A DNA stretch of 57,497 nt from a virus. Made by a program: the position numbers and the translations under genes. Shown in pieces: positions 35,530-43,239 of this stretch. How positions within the stretch are numbered: the first letter of the stretch is position 1; each line of letters starts with the position of its first letter. The notes beneath the pieces were generated by a model. It did no database searches and was not told the DNA's origin. It worked only from the letters and a program-made list of their open reading frames with translations. The stretch lies in IMG/VR virus record IMGVR_UViG_3300033571_007100, positions 1 to 57,497 of that record. The stretch is one strand, 5' to 3'.

Positions 35530-35603
35530 GGGGGACGGCGTGGCCAGCGGCGGATAAAGGAAACCTGCTCGGTACCGAGCCCCGCGTCGCAGTAACGTCC
35601 CCC
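35530..35603 (+). ncRNA. Candidate structured RNA element 1
   Basis: GGGGGACG (35530-35537) pairs exactly with CGTCCCCC (35596-35603). Inside, GCGGCG (35547-35552) can pair with CGTCGC (35585-35590), and GCTCGGTACCGAGC (35567-35580) is a perfect palindrome forming its own hairpin; AGG-AAA-CCT may form another small stem. The gene-free stretch between two early genes has no ribosome-binding site of its own. It resembles a riboswitch or trans-acting RNA, but I cannot match a known class. Confidence 0.55.
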
Positions 35604-35612
35604 ACCCCAATT

Positions 35613-35650
35613 CGGCAATCCTGCCGGGTAACCCCGCACACAATGTGTGC
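35613..35650 (+). promoter_or_regulatory. Two leader hairpins upstream of SSB candidate
   Basis: CGGCA-ATCC-TGCCG (35613-35626) and GCACAC-AAT-GTGTGC (35636-35650) are perfect short hairpins between element 1 and the AGGAG ribosome-binding site at 35659. Together with element 1 they make a highly structured 146-base leader for the gene at 35671, so translation or transcript stability is likely controlled here. Confidence 0.5.
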
Positions 35651-35670
35651 ATGTAACTAGGAGTCCAGAA

Positions 35671-36420
35671 ATGGCAAAGAACCAAGTAGCAGTGCAAGAG
35701 CAATCGTTCGAAGTAGTAACTAACGACGTACCTGAATGGCTCAAGACCGGTCAAGCGCGAGGCGCTGAGAATGTCACGACCGATGACATGATCATCCCCC
35801 GCATTGAGCTGATCCAAGCCCTGTCCCCAGCACGTAAAAAGACTGATGCGGCCTACATCGAGGGCGCAGACGAAGGGATGTTGTACAACAACGTCACCCG
35901 CGTACTTTACGGCGAGTCAGTCACAGTGGTGCCGGTGTACTACACCAAGCAATTCCTCGTGTGGAAAGATCGCAAAGCCGGTGGTGGCGGCAGCAACGGT
36001 TTCCGTGGCGCATTCGCCAGTGAGGCCTTGGCACGCGACGCAATCGCGCAGCTCGGCGAAGAGGGTCTGGAGGTCTCCGACACCGCCCAACACTTCGTGC
36101 TGGTGCGTTTTGGCGACGAGTGGCAAGAAGCGGTGATCTCGATGGCCAAGTCCAAGATGAAGGTATCCAAGCGTTGGAATTCCCTGATTCGCATGACCAA
36201 CACCGATTCGTTCGCCCGCGCCTACAAGTTGTCGGCGACGACCGAGACCAACGCTCGCAACGAGTCGTACTTCAACTTCAACATCGCCCCGCTGGGTTTT
36301 GTACAAAAAGAAGTCTACGAGCGTGCCGAGAAGTTGTACGAGACAATCCGCGCCGGTGGCGTGAAGGTCTCTAACGACTACGACGGTGAAGTGGCCGAGG
36401 CGGCTGAAACCGAGTATTGA
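35671..36420 (+). CDS. Putative single-stranded DNA-binding protein (249 aa)
   Basis: The ATG at 35671 is chosen because AGGAG lies nine bases upstream. Residues 65-200 are beta-rich with aromatics (YGESVTVVPVYYTKQFLVWKD, FVLVRFGDEWQEAVISMAKS) and a Gly-rich loop (KAGGGGSNGF). The C-terminal tail is acidic and flexible (NDYDGEVAEAAETEY), as in phage SSBs. The location between primase-helicase and polymerase genes fits, but no diagnostic motif proves it. An unusually structured leader precedes it. Confidence 0.45.
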   Translation: MAKNQVAVQEQSFEVVTNDVPEWLKTGQARGAENVTTDDMIIPRIELIQALSPARKKTDAAYIEGADEGMLYNNVTRVLYGESVTVVPVYYTKQFLVWKDRKAGGGGSNGFRGAFASEALARDAIAQLGEEGLEVSDTAQHFVLVRFGDEWQEAVISMAKSKMKVSKRWNSLIRMTNTDSFARAYKLSATTETNARNESYFNFNIAPLGFVQKEVYERAEKLYETIRAGGVKVSNDYDGEVAEAAETEY

Positions 36421-36425
36421 TTAAC

Positions 36426-36446
36426 GGGGGCTTCGGCCCCCATTTC
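36426..36446 (+). terminator. Rho-independent terminator (UUCG loop)
   Basis: GGGGGC-TTCG-GCCCCC forms a perfect six-pair stem with a UUCG tetraloop, followed by ATTTCAT. It follows the SSB candidate by five bases and shares its core with the hairpins at 5435 and 6753. Confidence 0.65.
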
Positions 36447-36459
36447 ATAGGAGGAACAC

Positions 36460-36798
36460 ATGGCAGTCACGAACGGAACCCTCACCGGTACGACCATCGC
36501 CGGTGGCACGATCGGGATGGTGAATACCAACACCAGCGGCCCGATGTATAACCACGGCTACAACATAGCCAGCGATACGGTGTTCGGTGTCCCCTCGTAC
36601 GAGTGGTCACGGATGTCGTCCATGGAGCAGAGATATTACGCCGAGCGCTGGCATGAGCAGGAGCGTCAACGCGTACAACACGAGCAAGATCGTCGTTATC
36701 GTAATGAGATGAATCGACTGATCCCGGAAGCCCCGAAAACGAGCAAGGCCCCCGAGCCAAGCTTCACAAGCAACAAACTTTTACTACTGGAGAATTGA
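36460..36798 (+). CDS. Hypothetical protein (112 aa)
   Basis: Strong ribosome-binding site (AGGAGGAACAC). The N-terminal 35 residues are T/G rich (TLTGTTIAGGTIGMVNTNTS). Residues 45-90 form a charged helix with WSRMSSMEQRYYAERWHEQE. Unknown role in the early operon. Confidence 0.55.
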   Translation: MAVTNGTLTGTTIAGGTIGMVNTNTSGPMYNHGYNIASDTVFGVPSYEWSRMSSMEQRYYAERWHEQERQRVQHEQDRRYRNEMNRLIPEAPKTSKAPEPSFTSNKLLLLEN

Positions 36799-36799
36799 A

Positions 36800-37087
36800 A
36801 TGAAATTGAAACCATTCGCAGAGATCATCGCGATGTCGAAAGAAAAGCTCGCCGAGTCGCTCGCCCCGATCCGCGCACGCAAGGTACGCAGCCAAGCAGA
36901 GCTGGAAATGGCCAAGCTGGACGACGAGTTGATTCGCCTCGAAGCCGAAGTGCAGGAGTCGTGCGCCAAAGAGGAGATCAGCTTCCCCGCGCTGCTGGAC
37001 AAGCTCGACAAGGTCGCGCTGCTCGAGCGTCGCAAAGCTCAGTACGAGCGAGTGCTGGCCGAACTGTTCCCCGCAACTAAGGAGTAA
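36800..37087 (+). CDS. Coiled-coil protein (95 aa)
   Basis: Almost entirely helical with heptad character (LEMAKLDDELIRLEAEVQES, LLDKLDKVALLERRKAQYE). Starts one base after the preceding stop with GGAG just upstream. Possibly an oligomerising accessory factor; no family recognised. Confidence 0.6.
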   Translation: MKLKPFAEIIAMSKEKLAESLAPIRARKVRSQAELEMAKLDDELIRLEAEVQESCAKEEISFPALLDKLDKVALLERRKAQYERVLAELFPATKE

Positions 37088-37090
37088 ACC

Positions 37091-37429
37091 ATGGCGACTA
37101 AACCAAAAACCACCGATGTGCCTGAGGGCTTCGTAGACACCACCAAGACCGAGCCGATCACCGAGACAGTATTGGAGACCCCTGCGGTTCCAGCGGGTCA
37201 AGAACCCGCGAAAGCTCCTGAGCAAGTCATCGGTTATCAGCCCCTGAGTCCCGACGAAGTTCGCCGCGTGAATTCTGTGAAGACTGCATTCGACGGCACG
37301 ATCGCAATGCTCAAGATTCTGCGCGATTCCTACCACGACGCGGAGGTTCAACGCATGATGTCGGTGGCGATCACCAACGCCGAGACCGCCAGTATGTGGG
37401 CGGTCCGTGGTATCACCTACCGGGGTTAA
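37091..37429 (+). CDS. Acb2/Tad1 hairpin-like protein, candidate anti-CBASS sponge
   Basis: Residues 1-45 are a flexible acidic, P/T-rich tail. Residues 47-110 form a helical hairpin: GYQPLSPDEVRRVNSVKT, then a break, then MMSVAITNAETASMWAVRGIT. The GY-x-LS-x-E-x3-N-x-K start and the A-x-T-x2-E-x-A-x-M-x2-VR-x-IT end match the pattern I know from T4 Vs.4 and phage Acb2 proteins, which bind cyclic dinucleotides and trinucleotides to block CBASS defence. The call is by pattern recognition; binding residues cannot be verified here. It lies in a small-gene operon before the UvrD-like helicase. Confidence 0.55.
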   Translation: MATKPKTTDVPEGFVDTTKTEPITETVLETPAVPAGQEPAKAPEQVIGYQPLSPDEVRRVNSVKTAFDGTIAMLKILRDSYHDAEVQRMMSVAITNAETASMWAVRGITYRG

Positions 37430-37431
37430 CC

Positions 37432-37635
37432 ATGGATCCATGGAAACACCGCTCCGCCAACATGTCCTGCGCCACGTGTATGTGGTTCGTACCCAAGAAG
37501 ACTGAGAGCATGAAAGAAGGCGATCTGTACAAGCTGGGCCGATGTCGCCGTCACGCCCCGACGATGAATGGCTACCCGGTAGTCTACATCAATGACTGGT
37601 GCGGCGATCACAAACTGGACGAGAATAAGGCGTAA
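37432..37635 (+). CDS. Small Cys/His zinc-ribbon protein (67 aa)
   Basis: ATG at 37432, two bases after the preceding stop. CATCMWF, then CRRHAP and DWCGDHK provide four Cys and two His candidates for zinc binding. Such mini-proteins are frequent in phage early operons. The last base overlaps the UvrD-like helicase start. Function unknown. Confidence 0.6.
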   Translation: MDPWKHRSANMSCATCMWFVPKKTESMKEGDLYKLGRCRRHAPTMNGYPVVYINDWCGDHKLDENKA

Positions 37636-39050
37636 TGCAAGTCCATGCACTCTACGGACCCCCGGGCACGGGCAAGACCACGGAGCTGCTGCGTCGAGTG
37701 AAACACGTGCGCGATTCGGGCGTTCAAGCCGAACGAGTCGCTTTCGTCTCCTTCACCCGTGCTGCGGCCTCCGAGGCCCTGTCCAGGCTCGGACTCAAGC
37801 GGTCCGACAACGTGTCCACTATCCACGCGATGGCATTCCGTTCAATGGGAATGCGACAAACGCAGGTAGTGGACAGCATGAAGCTGCGGGAATTCTCCAC
37901 TGTGATGGGGATTCCGATCATTGGCAAGTCCCCCGAGGACGACGAGGAGCGAGCAGATGGAGACTTTTACCTTGACATACTCAACTATGCCCGGAACACC
38001 TTTTCCAACCCGGCGGAGGTTTACGACATCTCGGATCGGCCGGGCAACCGTGCCGAATTCAATGCATTCGTACGGGCATACGCTGACTGGAAATCTACGT
38101 ATGGCTATTACGACTTTACCGACATGCTTGAACGAGCCTCCCGTGGCGCGATTAAGTCAGATGCCGCAGTCGTATTTGTCGACGAAGCTCAAGACCTATC
38201 ACCTCTTCAGTGGAGTGTCATCGAGAAGCTCGTTCGACGTGCTGATGAAGTGCACATCGCAGGGGACGATGATCAGGCGATTTATACGTGGGCCGGTGCA
38301 GATGCGCACGGTATGGCACGATTCACGCAAAAGCATAAGGGTGATAGCCATGTTCTCTCGCTCTCGCATCGACTTCCTGCTGCAGTCCACGCACGATCTC
38401 AAGCCCTCATCCGTCGCGTGGGTCTCCGAGTGGATAAGGAATTCAGTCCCCGAGCGGATTTGGGACTGGTCCGAGTTCACGGGTCGATCAACTCCGTGGA
38501 CATCACGCATGGAGAAGATATACTTCTGCTGGGACGGACGCATTCGGTCCTTCGCGAAGTTGAGCAATCGCTCATCGAGCAACGCATACCGTACACACGC
38601 GAAACGGGTCGCCCCGGAATGTATCAAAATCGATTCGCCGCTGCAATTCGGGCCTTCCGCAAGCTCGGCCGTGGGGAGAAGCTCAGCGATGGGGAACGCA
38701 ATAGTATCCACACGATTGCCACAGGAAGTACTCGAGCAGCTCTTGAGCGAAACGACTATGCAGCGATTACGAAGCTTCCCTTCTGGGTTGCACTTCAAGT
38801 CCCCGGACGGGTCGTTGACTTCTACACCGACGCGGACCTCGACACCCCACCAACAGTACGACTCTCAACTATCCATGCTGCAAAAGGGCATGAAGCTGAT
38901 CGCGTCATACTTCTCACGGACATGACCACCCGGGTGGGGCAGAGCGCGGAGAAAAACCCGGACGACGAACTGCGAGTGTGGTACGTCGGCATGACCCGCT
39001 CCAAGCGAGTGCTAGACATTGTGGAGGGCTACAACGGATACAAATTATGA
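37635..39050 (+). CDS. UvrD/Rep-like SF1A helicase
   Basis: 471 residues, shorter than cellular UvrD (about 720). Motif I GPPGTGKTT (residues 8-16); Ia SFTRAAASEA; motif II VDEAQDLSPLQW (Walker B, near 180); motif III GDDDQAIYTWAGA; motif V/VI in the C-terminal part STIHAAKGHEAD and WYVGMTRSK. A 3'-5' ssDNA translocase for replication or recombination. The reduced size suggests loss of accessory subdomains, as in T4 Dda-type phage helicases. Confidence 0.85.
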   Translation: MQVHALYGPPGTGKTTELLRRVKHVRDSGVQAERVAFVSFTRAAASEALSRLGLKRSDNVSTIHAMAFRSMGMRQTQVVDSMKLREFSTVMGIPIIGKSPEDDEERADGDFYLDILNYARNTFSNPAEVYDISDRPGNRAEFNAFVRAYADWKSTYGYYDFTDMLERASRGAIKSDAAVVFVDEAQDLSPLQWSVIEKLVRRADEVHIAGDDDQAIYTWAGADAHGMARFTQKHKGDSHVLSLSHRLPAAVHARSQALIRRVGLRVDKEFSPRADLGLVRVHGSINSVDITHGEDILLLGRTHSVLREVEQSLIEQRIPYTRETGRPGMYQNRFAAAIRAFRKLGRGEKLSDGERNSIHTIATGSTRAALERNDYAAITKLPFWVALQVPGRVVDFYTDADLDTPPTVRLSTIHAAKGHEADRVILLTDMTTRVGQSAEKNPDDELRVWYVGMTRSKRVLDIVEGYNGYKL

Positions 39051-39053
39051 GCG

Positions 39054-39082
39054 TTGCGGGGGCATTCCACCCGTGTTATAAT
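39054..39082 (+). promoter_or_regulatory. Early promoter before SSB-tail protein and polymerase
   Basis: TTGCGG (39054-39059), a 17-base spacer and TATAAT (39077-39082) preceded by TGT. The block CCACCCGTGTTATAATA matches those at 46364 and 48774 almost exactly. ATAGAGGA follows before the start codon at 39113. It should drive the polymerase and PurZ operon. Confidence 0.75.
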
Positions 39083-39112
39083 AGAGACTTCAACAACCGA
39101 TAGAGGACCAAA

Positions 39113-39388
39113 ATGGCAACATACGACAACACCAACTCCGGGATGATGGCGCGGAACGAGAACCGCAAGACCGACAAGCACCCCGAGTTCTCCGGCTCGA
39201 TCAACGTCGAGGGAACGGATTACTGGCTTTCCGCGTGGGTGAACGAGGGTCGCCCCGGTGGTAAGATGGAAGGCAAAAAATACTTCTCCATCAAGATTAA
39301 TCGCAAAGACGGGTACAGCACGACCCCCGGTCGATCGTCGAACCCGAAGGACTACGACGACACTTACTCCGACGACATCCCTTTCTAA
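39113..39388 (+). CDS. Small SSB-like protein with DDIPF tail
   Basis: 91 residues. The body contains HPEFSGSINVEGTDYWLSAWVN and KYFSIKINRKDG, which look like OB-fold strands. The C-terminus is DDTYSDDIPF, matching the acidic DDIPF tip by which bacterial SSB recruits replication proteins. This is the only protein in the window with a canonical SSB tip. It lies one base before the DNA polymerase start, suggesting a functional pair. The ssDNA-binding role is inferred. Confidence 0.55.
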   Translation: MATYDNTNSGMMARNENRKTDKHPEFSGSINVEGTDYWLSAWVNEGRPGGKMEGKKYFSIKINRKDGYSTTPGRSSNPKDYDDTYSDDIPF

Positions 39389-39389
39389 G

Positions 39390-41228
39390 ATGTCGACCTT
39401 CCCACGCATTGATTCGGTCCCCTATATGGTGATCGACACCGAGACCACGGGGCTGAAGTGGTGGTCGGACAAGCTGTTCGGCATTTCCATCGCACTCCCC
39501 GAGGGTCCCGGCTACTACTGGGATGTCCGCACCGACCCGAAAGTCATCGACTGGCTCTGCAGCCTGATCGACGAGGACCGGGTAGGGATGTGGATCGGCC
39601 ACAATCTCAAGTTCGACTACCACTTTCTGCGCGAAGCCGGGTTCGCCATGCCCACCGACCGGATCGACTGCACGATGACCCGTGCCGCCCTGATCTCGGA
39701 GCACGAACCCACCTACGCGCTGGACTTCCTCGGGCGCAAATACGCCGGAGCGAAGAAGGACGAGGAGATCTACGAGGAGATGGCCAAGCTGTTCGGTGGC
39801 CGAGCAACGCGCAACGCGCAGATGCCCAACATCTCCCGCGCCCCCGTGCAAATGGTGGCCAAGTACGCGATTCAGGACGCGATCGTCACCCGGGCGCTCT
39901 ACGAGTGGCAGTGCGGGGAGATGGAGCGGCAGAATCTGCACCAAGTTCACCAGCTCGAGCGCGATCTGTTCCCCGTGATCATCGACATGGAAGAGCAGGG
40001 AGTGCGAGTGGACGTGGAACAGGCCGAGAAGGCCATCCGTGGCCTCACCGTTCGCATCGACGACACCCAGCGGGACCTTAATAGGATGGCGGGCTTCGAG
40101 GTCAACCCGAACCCTTCCGGAAGCATCGCGCAGCTGTTCGAACCCAAGATCGGGGAAGACAACGAGTGGTACCTGAACGACGGCACGAAAGCCGACAAGA
40201 CCGACGGGGGCAAGGCGTCCATCAACGCCGACTGCTTGCGTCGCATGAAGCACCCCGCCGCGAAGATGATCCTGGACTTGCGCAAAATGCTCAAGACCCG
40301 CGACACCTTCCTGAGCGGACACATCTTGGGGCACGAGCATGATGGCATCATTCATTGCAATTACAACCAGACTAAGAATGACGCCGAAGCTGGTACGGGT
40401 ACCGGACGGCTATCGATTACAAATCCCGCTTTGCAGCAGATTCCAAGTCGAGACCATGCCATTAAGTCACTTGTTCGTCCAATATTCAAGGCCGATGTGG
40501 GCGCACAGTGGTTGGGTCTGGATTGGTCCCAATTTGAATTCCGAGTGGCTAACCATTACGGTCAGGTCCCCGCGATTTTGGAGGCTTACCGACAAAATCC
40601 GCAGCTGGACTTCCACCAACTCGTGAGCGACATGACCGGGATCCCACGAAACGCGCAGTACGCCGGTGGCCCGTCTTCCAAGGCGATCAACCTCGGTCTC
40701 GCGTTCAACATGGGGTCCGGGCGGCTGGCGCAGGAGTGCGGATTGCCGTACACTGAGGAGGTGGGGCCGGGCGGCAACGTCTACCTCAAGGCCGGACCGG
40801 AGGCAATGGAGCTGTTCGACAAGTACCACACGGCCAACCCGGGGATGCGGAACACACAAATCAAGGCCTCCTCGATCGCGAAGGAGCGGGGATATGTACA
40901 TTCTATCATGGGACGGCGTATCCACTTCCCCGGCGGCCAATTCGTGCACAAAGCCTCGGGGCTGATCTACCAAGCCACCAGTGCGGACTGCATGAAGGTC
41001 AAGCTCATCGAGCTGCACAAGTACCTCAAAGCGAAAGAGTGCGGACGGCTTCTGCTGACCGTGCACGACGAGGTCGGTATCTCGCTCGATAACGACGCTA
41101 AAGCGGAGGCCGACGAGGTCGCCCGTATATACACAACATTCGACGGTGTCGAGTGTCCGATTAAACTCCGTGTCCCTATTACCTGCGATTGGGGCATTGG
41201 TGAAGACTGGTTCGCAGCAAAAGGATGA
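39390..41228 (+). CDS. dpoZ: Family A DNA polymerase with 3'-5' exonuclease (DpoZ-like)
   Basis: 612 residues from ATG 39390. Exonuclease motifs: DTET (16-19), NLKFD (72-76) and YAIQDA (159-164). Polymerase motifs: A, LDWSQFEFR (Asp378); B, SSKAINLGLAFN (Lys431); C, VHDE (558-561). There is no 5'-3' exonuclease domain. Next to purZ, mazZ and datZ, it is expected to be the DpoZ enzyme that copies with dZTP. In motif B the usual Arg four residues before Lys is Gly427, and the usual Tyr eight residues after is Phe439; Leu435 replaces the common Phe. Family assignment is firm; Z preference is inferred. Confidence 0.85.
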   Translation: MSTFPRIDSVPYMVIDTETTGLKWWSDKLFGISIALPEGPGYYWDVRTDPKVIDWLCSLIDEDRVGMWIGHNLKFDYHFLREAGFAMPTDRIDCTMTRAALISEHEPTYALDFLGRKYAGAKKDEEIYEEMAKLFGGRATRNAQMPNISRAPVQMVAKYAIQDAIVTRALYEWQCGEMERQNLHQVHQLERDLFPVIIDMEEQGVRVDVEQAEKAIRGLTVRIDDTQRDLNRMAGFEVNPNPSGSIAQLFEPKIGEDNEWYLNDGTKADKTDGGKASINADCLRRMKHPAAKMILDLRKMLKTRDTFLSGHILGHEHDGIIHCNYNQTKNDAEAGTGTGRLSITNPALQQIPSRDHAIKSLVRPIFKADVGAQWLGLDWSQFEFRVANHYGQVPAILEAYRQNPQLDFHQLVSDMTGIPRNAQYAGGPSSKAINLGLAFNMGSGRLAQECGLPYTEEVGPGGNVYLKAGPEAMELFDKYHTANPGMRNTQIKASSIAKERGYVHSIMGRRIHFPGGQFVHKASGLIYQATSADCMKVKLIELHKYLKAKECGRLLLTVHDEVGISLDNDAKAEADEVARIYTTFDGVECPIKLRVPITCDWGIGEDWFAAKG

Positions 41229-41234
41229 GTAACC

Positions 41235-42347
41235 ATGGATAAAGTAGACGTAATCGTAGACCTGCAATACGGCAGCACCGGTAAGGGCCTCCTCGTGGGC
41301 TACCTCGCCGAGAACGGCCCGTACGACGCAGTGGTCACCGGGTGGGCACCGAATGCGGGCCACACCTACATCGCCAAGGATGGCCGCAAGTTCATCCACA
41401 CGCACCTCGCCAACGGCATCGTCGGACCCGCCGTGCGCAAAGTGTTCCTCGGCCCCGGCTCGCTGATTAACCCCGCGCAGCTGCTGGAGGAGATCGAGCA
41501 GTGCCGCGACATCATCGAGAAGAAGGACATCCAAATCTACATTCACCCGCACGCCGCAATCGTGACCGAGCGTCACATCGAGGAAGAGGCCGGGCCAATG
41601 ACCAAGATCGGTTCGACCAAAAAAGGCGTGGGTGCAGCAATGATCCAGCGCATTCGCCGCAACCCGGACGACCAAAACGTGGCAGCGGGATGTAAAGAGC
41701 TGAAAGACTACGTCTGCACAGTGGATGAATACCGCAAAGAGCTGAAAGACTCCGAGTACGTGCTGGTCGAGGGGGCGCAGGGCTACGGGCTGTCGATGTA
41801 CCACGGATTCTATCCATTCACCACTTCCCGCGACGTGTCGATTTGGCAGATCCTCGCCGACTCCGGTATCCAAGCCGCTGATGTGCTGGACAAGTACAAG
41901 ATCACCAAGATTCGAGCGCTCGGCACGTGCCGTACCTACCCGATCCGCGTGGCCAATCGATTCGACGACCAAGGCACACAGGTGGGCTACTCCGGCCCCT
42001 GCTACGACGACCAAGAGGAGATCACGTTCGAGTCGATCGGGCAAAAGACGGAGCTGACTACAGTGACCAAGCTGCCACGCCGAATCTTCACATTCTCGGG
42101 TCAGCAGATCAAAGAGGCGATCGACCACAACGGCGTGTACGAGGTGTTCCTCAACTTCGTGAACTACGTGCGCACCGAGGTCGAGCTGATCGACATTATT
42201 CAGCGTATTGAGCGCAAAGACACACAAGTGCGCTGGATCGGGACTGGCCCGACGTACCAAGATGTGCACGAGATCCAAGGGGACCGTGCTCAGCGTATGC
42301 AAAAAATCGTAACTATCTGGAAGGAAATCAAAAATGCTGCAAGTTGA
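41235..42347 (+). CDS. purZ: PurZ, 2-aminodeoxyadenylosuccinate synthetase
   Basis: 370 residues, PurA fold. It joins dGMP and aspartate, using ATP or dATP energy, to make the precursor of dZMP; host PurB completes the step. The P-loop reads QYGSTGKG (11-18), where PurA has GDEGKG: the catalytic Asp is Ser14, the substitution reported for PurZ. NAGHT keeps the catalytic His, and STKKGVG replaces the IMP-loop region. The C-terminus extends past the usual phage length with VRWIGTGPTYQDV. Position after the polymerase and before mazZ supports the assignment. Overlaps mazZ by 14 bases. Confidence 0.9.
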   Translation: MDKVDVIVDLQYGSTGKGLLVGYLAENGPYDAVVTGWAPNAGHTYIAKDGRKFIHTHLANGIVGPAVRKVFLGPGSLINPAQLLEEIEQCRDIIEKKDIQIYIHPHAAIVTERHIEEEAGPMTKIGSTKKGVGAAMIQRIRRNPDDQNVAAGCKELKDYVCTVDEYRKELKDSEYVLVEGAQGYGLSMYHGFYPFTTSRDVSIWQILADSGIQAADVLDKYKITKIRALGTCRTYPIRVANRFDDQGTQVGYSGPCYDDQEEITFESIGQKTELTTVTKLPRRIFTFSGQQIKEAIDHNGVYEVFLNFVNYVRTEVELIDIIQRIERKDTQVRWIGTGPTYQDVHEIQGDRAQRMQKIVTIWKEIKNAAS

Positions 42348-42837
42348 ATCAACCGTACACACCGATGAAATCAATGAACTCCCGTGGTCAACCGACCCAA
42401 TCAATGGCGCTCAGATCGTCGACGCGAAAGGCGCTACCATCGCGTCTTTCGAAGTACGTCATCATCTGCGAGGAATTCTCAGTAATTGTGACAAGAACGC
42501 GGATCTTGCAGTACGTGCAGTCAATGCGTACAAAAAGCGAGGCGGTGCCGATATCCGCCAGCTCCAAGATCGTATTACTCGCTGGGCAGACACGAATTTT
42601 CCGAACCGTACGACGGCCGATATCCTCCTTAAGCTCTACGAAGAAGTGGGGGAGTACGCCCGTAACCCGAAAGCTGCGCTCGAAATGGGCGACATCATGA
42701 TCTTGTTACTCGACGTCGCGCACAAGAACGGTATCGACGTGCACAAGGCGATCGAGGACAAGATGGACATCAACGAAAAACGCGGCTGGAAGGTCGATGA
42801 GAACACGAGGATCATGCGCCATGTCGACACGAAATGA
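42334..42837 (+). CDS. mazZ: MazZ, MazG-like (d)GTP pyrophosphohydrolase
   Basis: 167 residues. The MazG metal site is clear: E103-E104-x2-E107 (YEEVGEYA) and E117-x2-D120 (LEMGDI), followed by KMDINEKRGW (143-152). In the Z pathway MazZ converts dGTP to dGMP, supplying PurZ. Residues 1-60 form an N-terminal extension not seen in the smallest MazG proteins. It is translated from inside the end of purZ and ends within the start of the next small gene, tying it to the same operon. Confidence 0.85.
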   Translation: MLQVESTVHTDEINELPWSTDPINGAQIVDAKGATIASFEVRHHLRGILSNCDKNADLAVRAVNAYKKRGGADIRQLQDRITRWADTNFPNRTTADILLKLYEEVGEYARNPKAALEMGDIMILLLDVAHKNGIDVHKAIEDKMDINEKRGWKVDENTRIMRHVDTK

Positions 42838-43036
42838 TGCATTCAACGGCTGGTACGACACATTCTTCGGCAGCGTGCTGGGGGCCGAGGACACCGAGAA
42901 CCGCGAAGCCGTGCGCAAGATCTGGAATTCGATTCTCGAGCACGTGGCCAAAGAGTACGAGTTCCAGCTCTTCGACGAGATGACCGGGGATCAATTCGCG
43001 GACCAAATCCGCAGACTACAGGCAGTAAAACAATGA
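42821..43036 (+). CDS. Hypothetical protein in Z cluster (71 aa)
   Basis: ATG at 42821 lies inside the mazZ end. A helical protein with two halves: NAFNGWYDTFFGSVLGAED and a KEYEFQLFDEMTGDQFADQI segment. No motif recognised. Its presence between mazZ and datZ suggests a role in the pathway or simply co-regulation. Confidence 0.55.
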   Translation: MSTRNDAFNGWYDTFFGSVLGAEDTENREAVRKIWNSILEHVAKEYEFQLFDEMTGDQFADQIRRLQAVKQ

Positions 43037-43239
43037 ACGACTTTTCGCAGAAAATGATAAACAGCTTAGACTTGACGACCGAGCATGGGTTCGCCGAAGC
43101 ATTATTGATCGCCATTGCAAGCTTGAAGAACAAAGATGGACTTCTAGTTAATGTGAAGTTGGGCGAGGACATCGGAGAGCATATGAGCTATGTTGAACAG
43201 ATCGCACGTATGATGCTCAACAAGGGGAATAACAAATGA
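43033..43239 (+). CDS. Hypothetical protein in Z cluster (68 aa)
   Basis: Four-base overlap with both neighbours. Mostly helical, containing LTTEHGFAEALLIAIASLKN and GEHMSYVEQIARMMLN. Codon use looks less GC-rich than nearby genes. No recognised family. Confidence 0.55.
   Translation: MNDFSQKMINSLDLTTEHGFAEALLIAIASLKNKDGLLVNVKLGEDIGEHMSYVEQIARMMLNKGNNK

Noticed and set aside
35530-35603. Element 1 considered as a self-cleaving ribozyme
   Set aside because: I could not fit hammerhead, HDV or twister core nucleotides to it.
40467-42404. Long - strand open frame of 645 codons opposite the polymerase and purZ
   Set aside because: It lies in a mirror frame of two strongly supported genes, has no recognisable domain, and exists because GC-rich codon use removes stops on the opposite strand. 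The same applies to 53811-55376 and 39297-40355.
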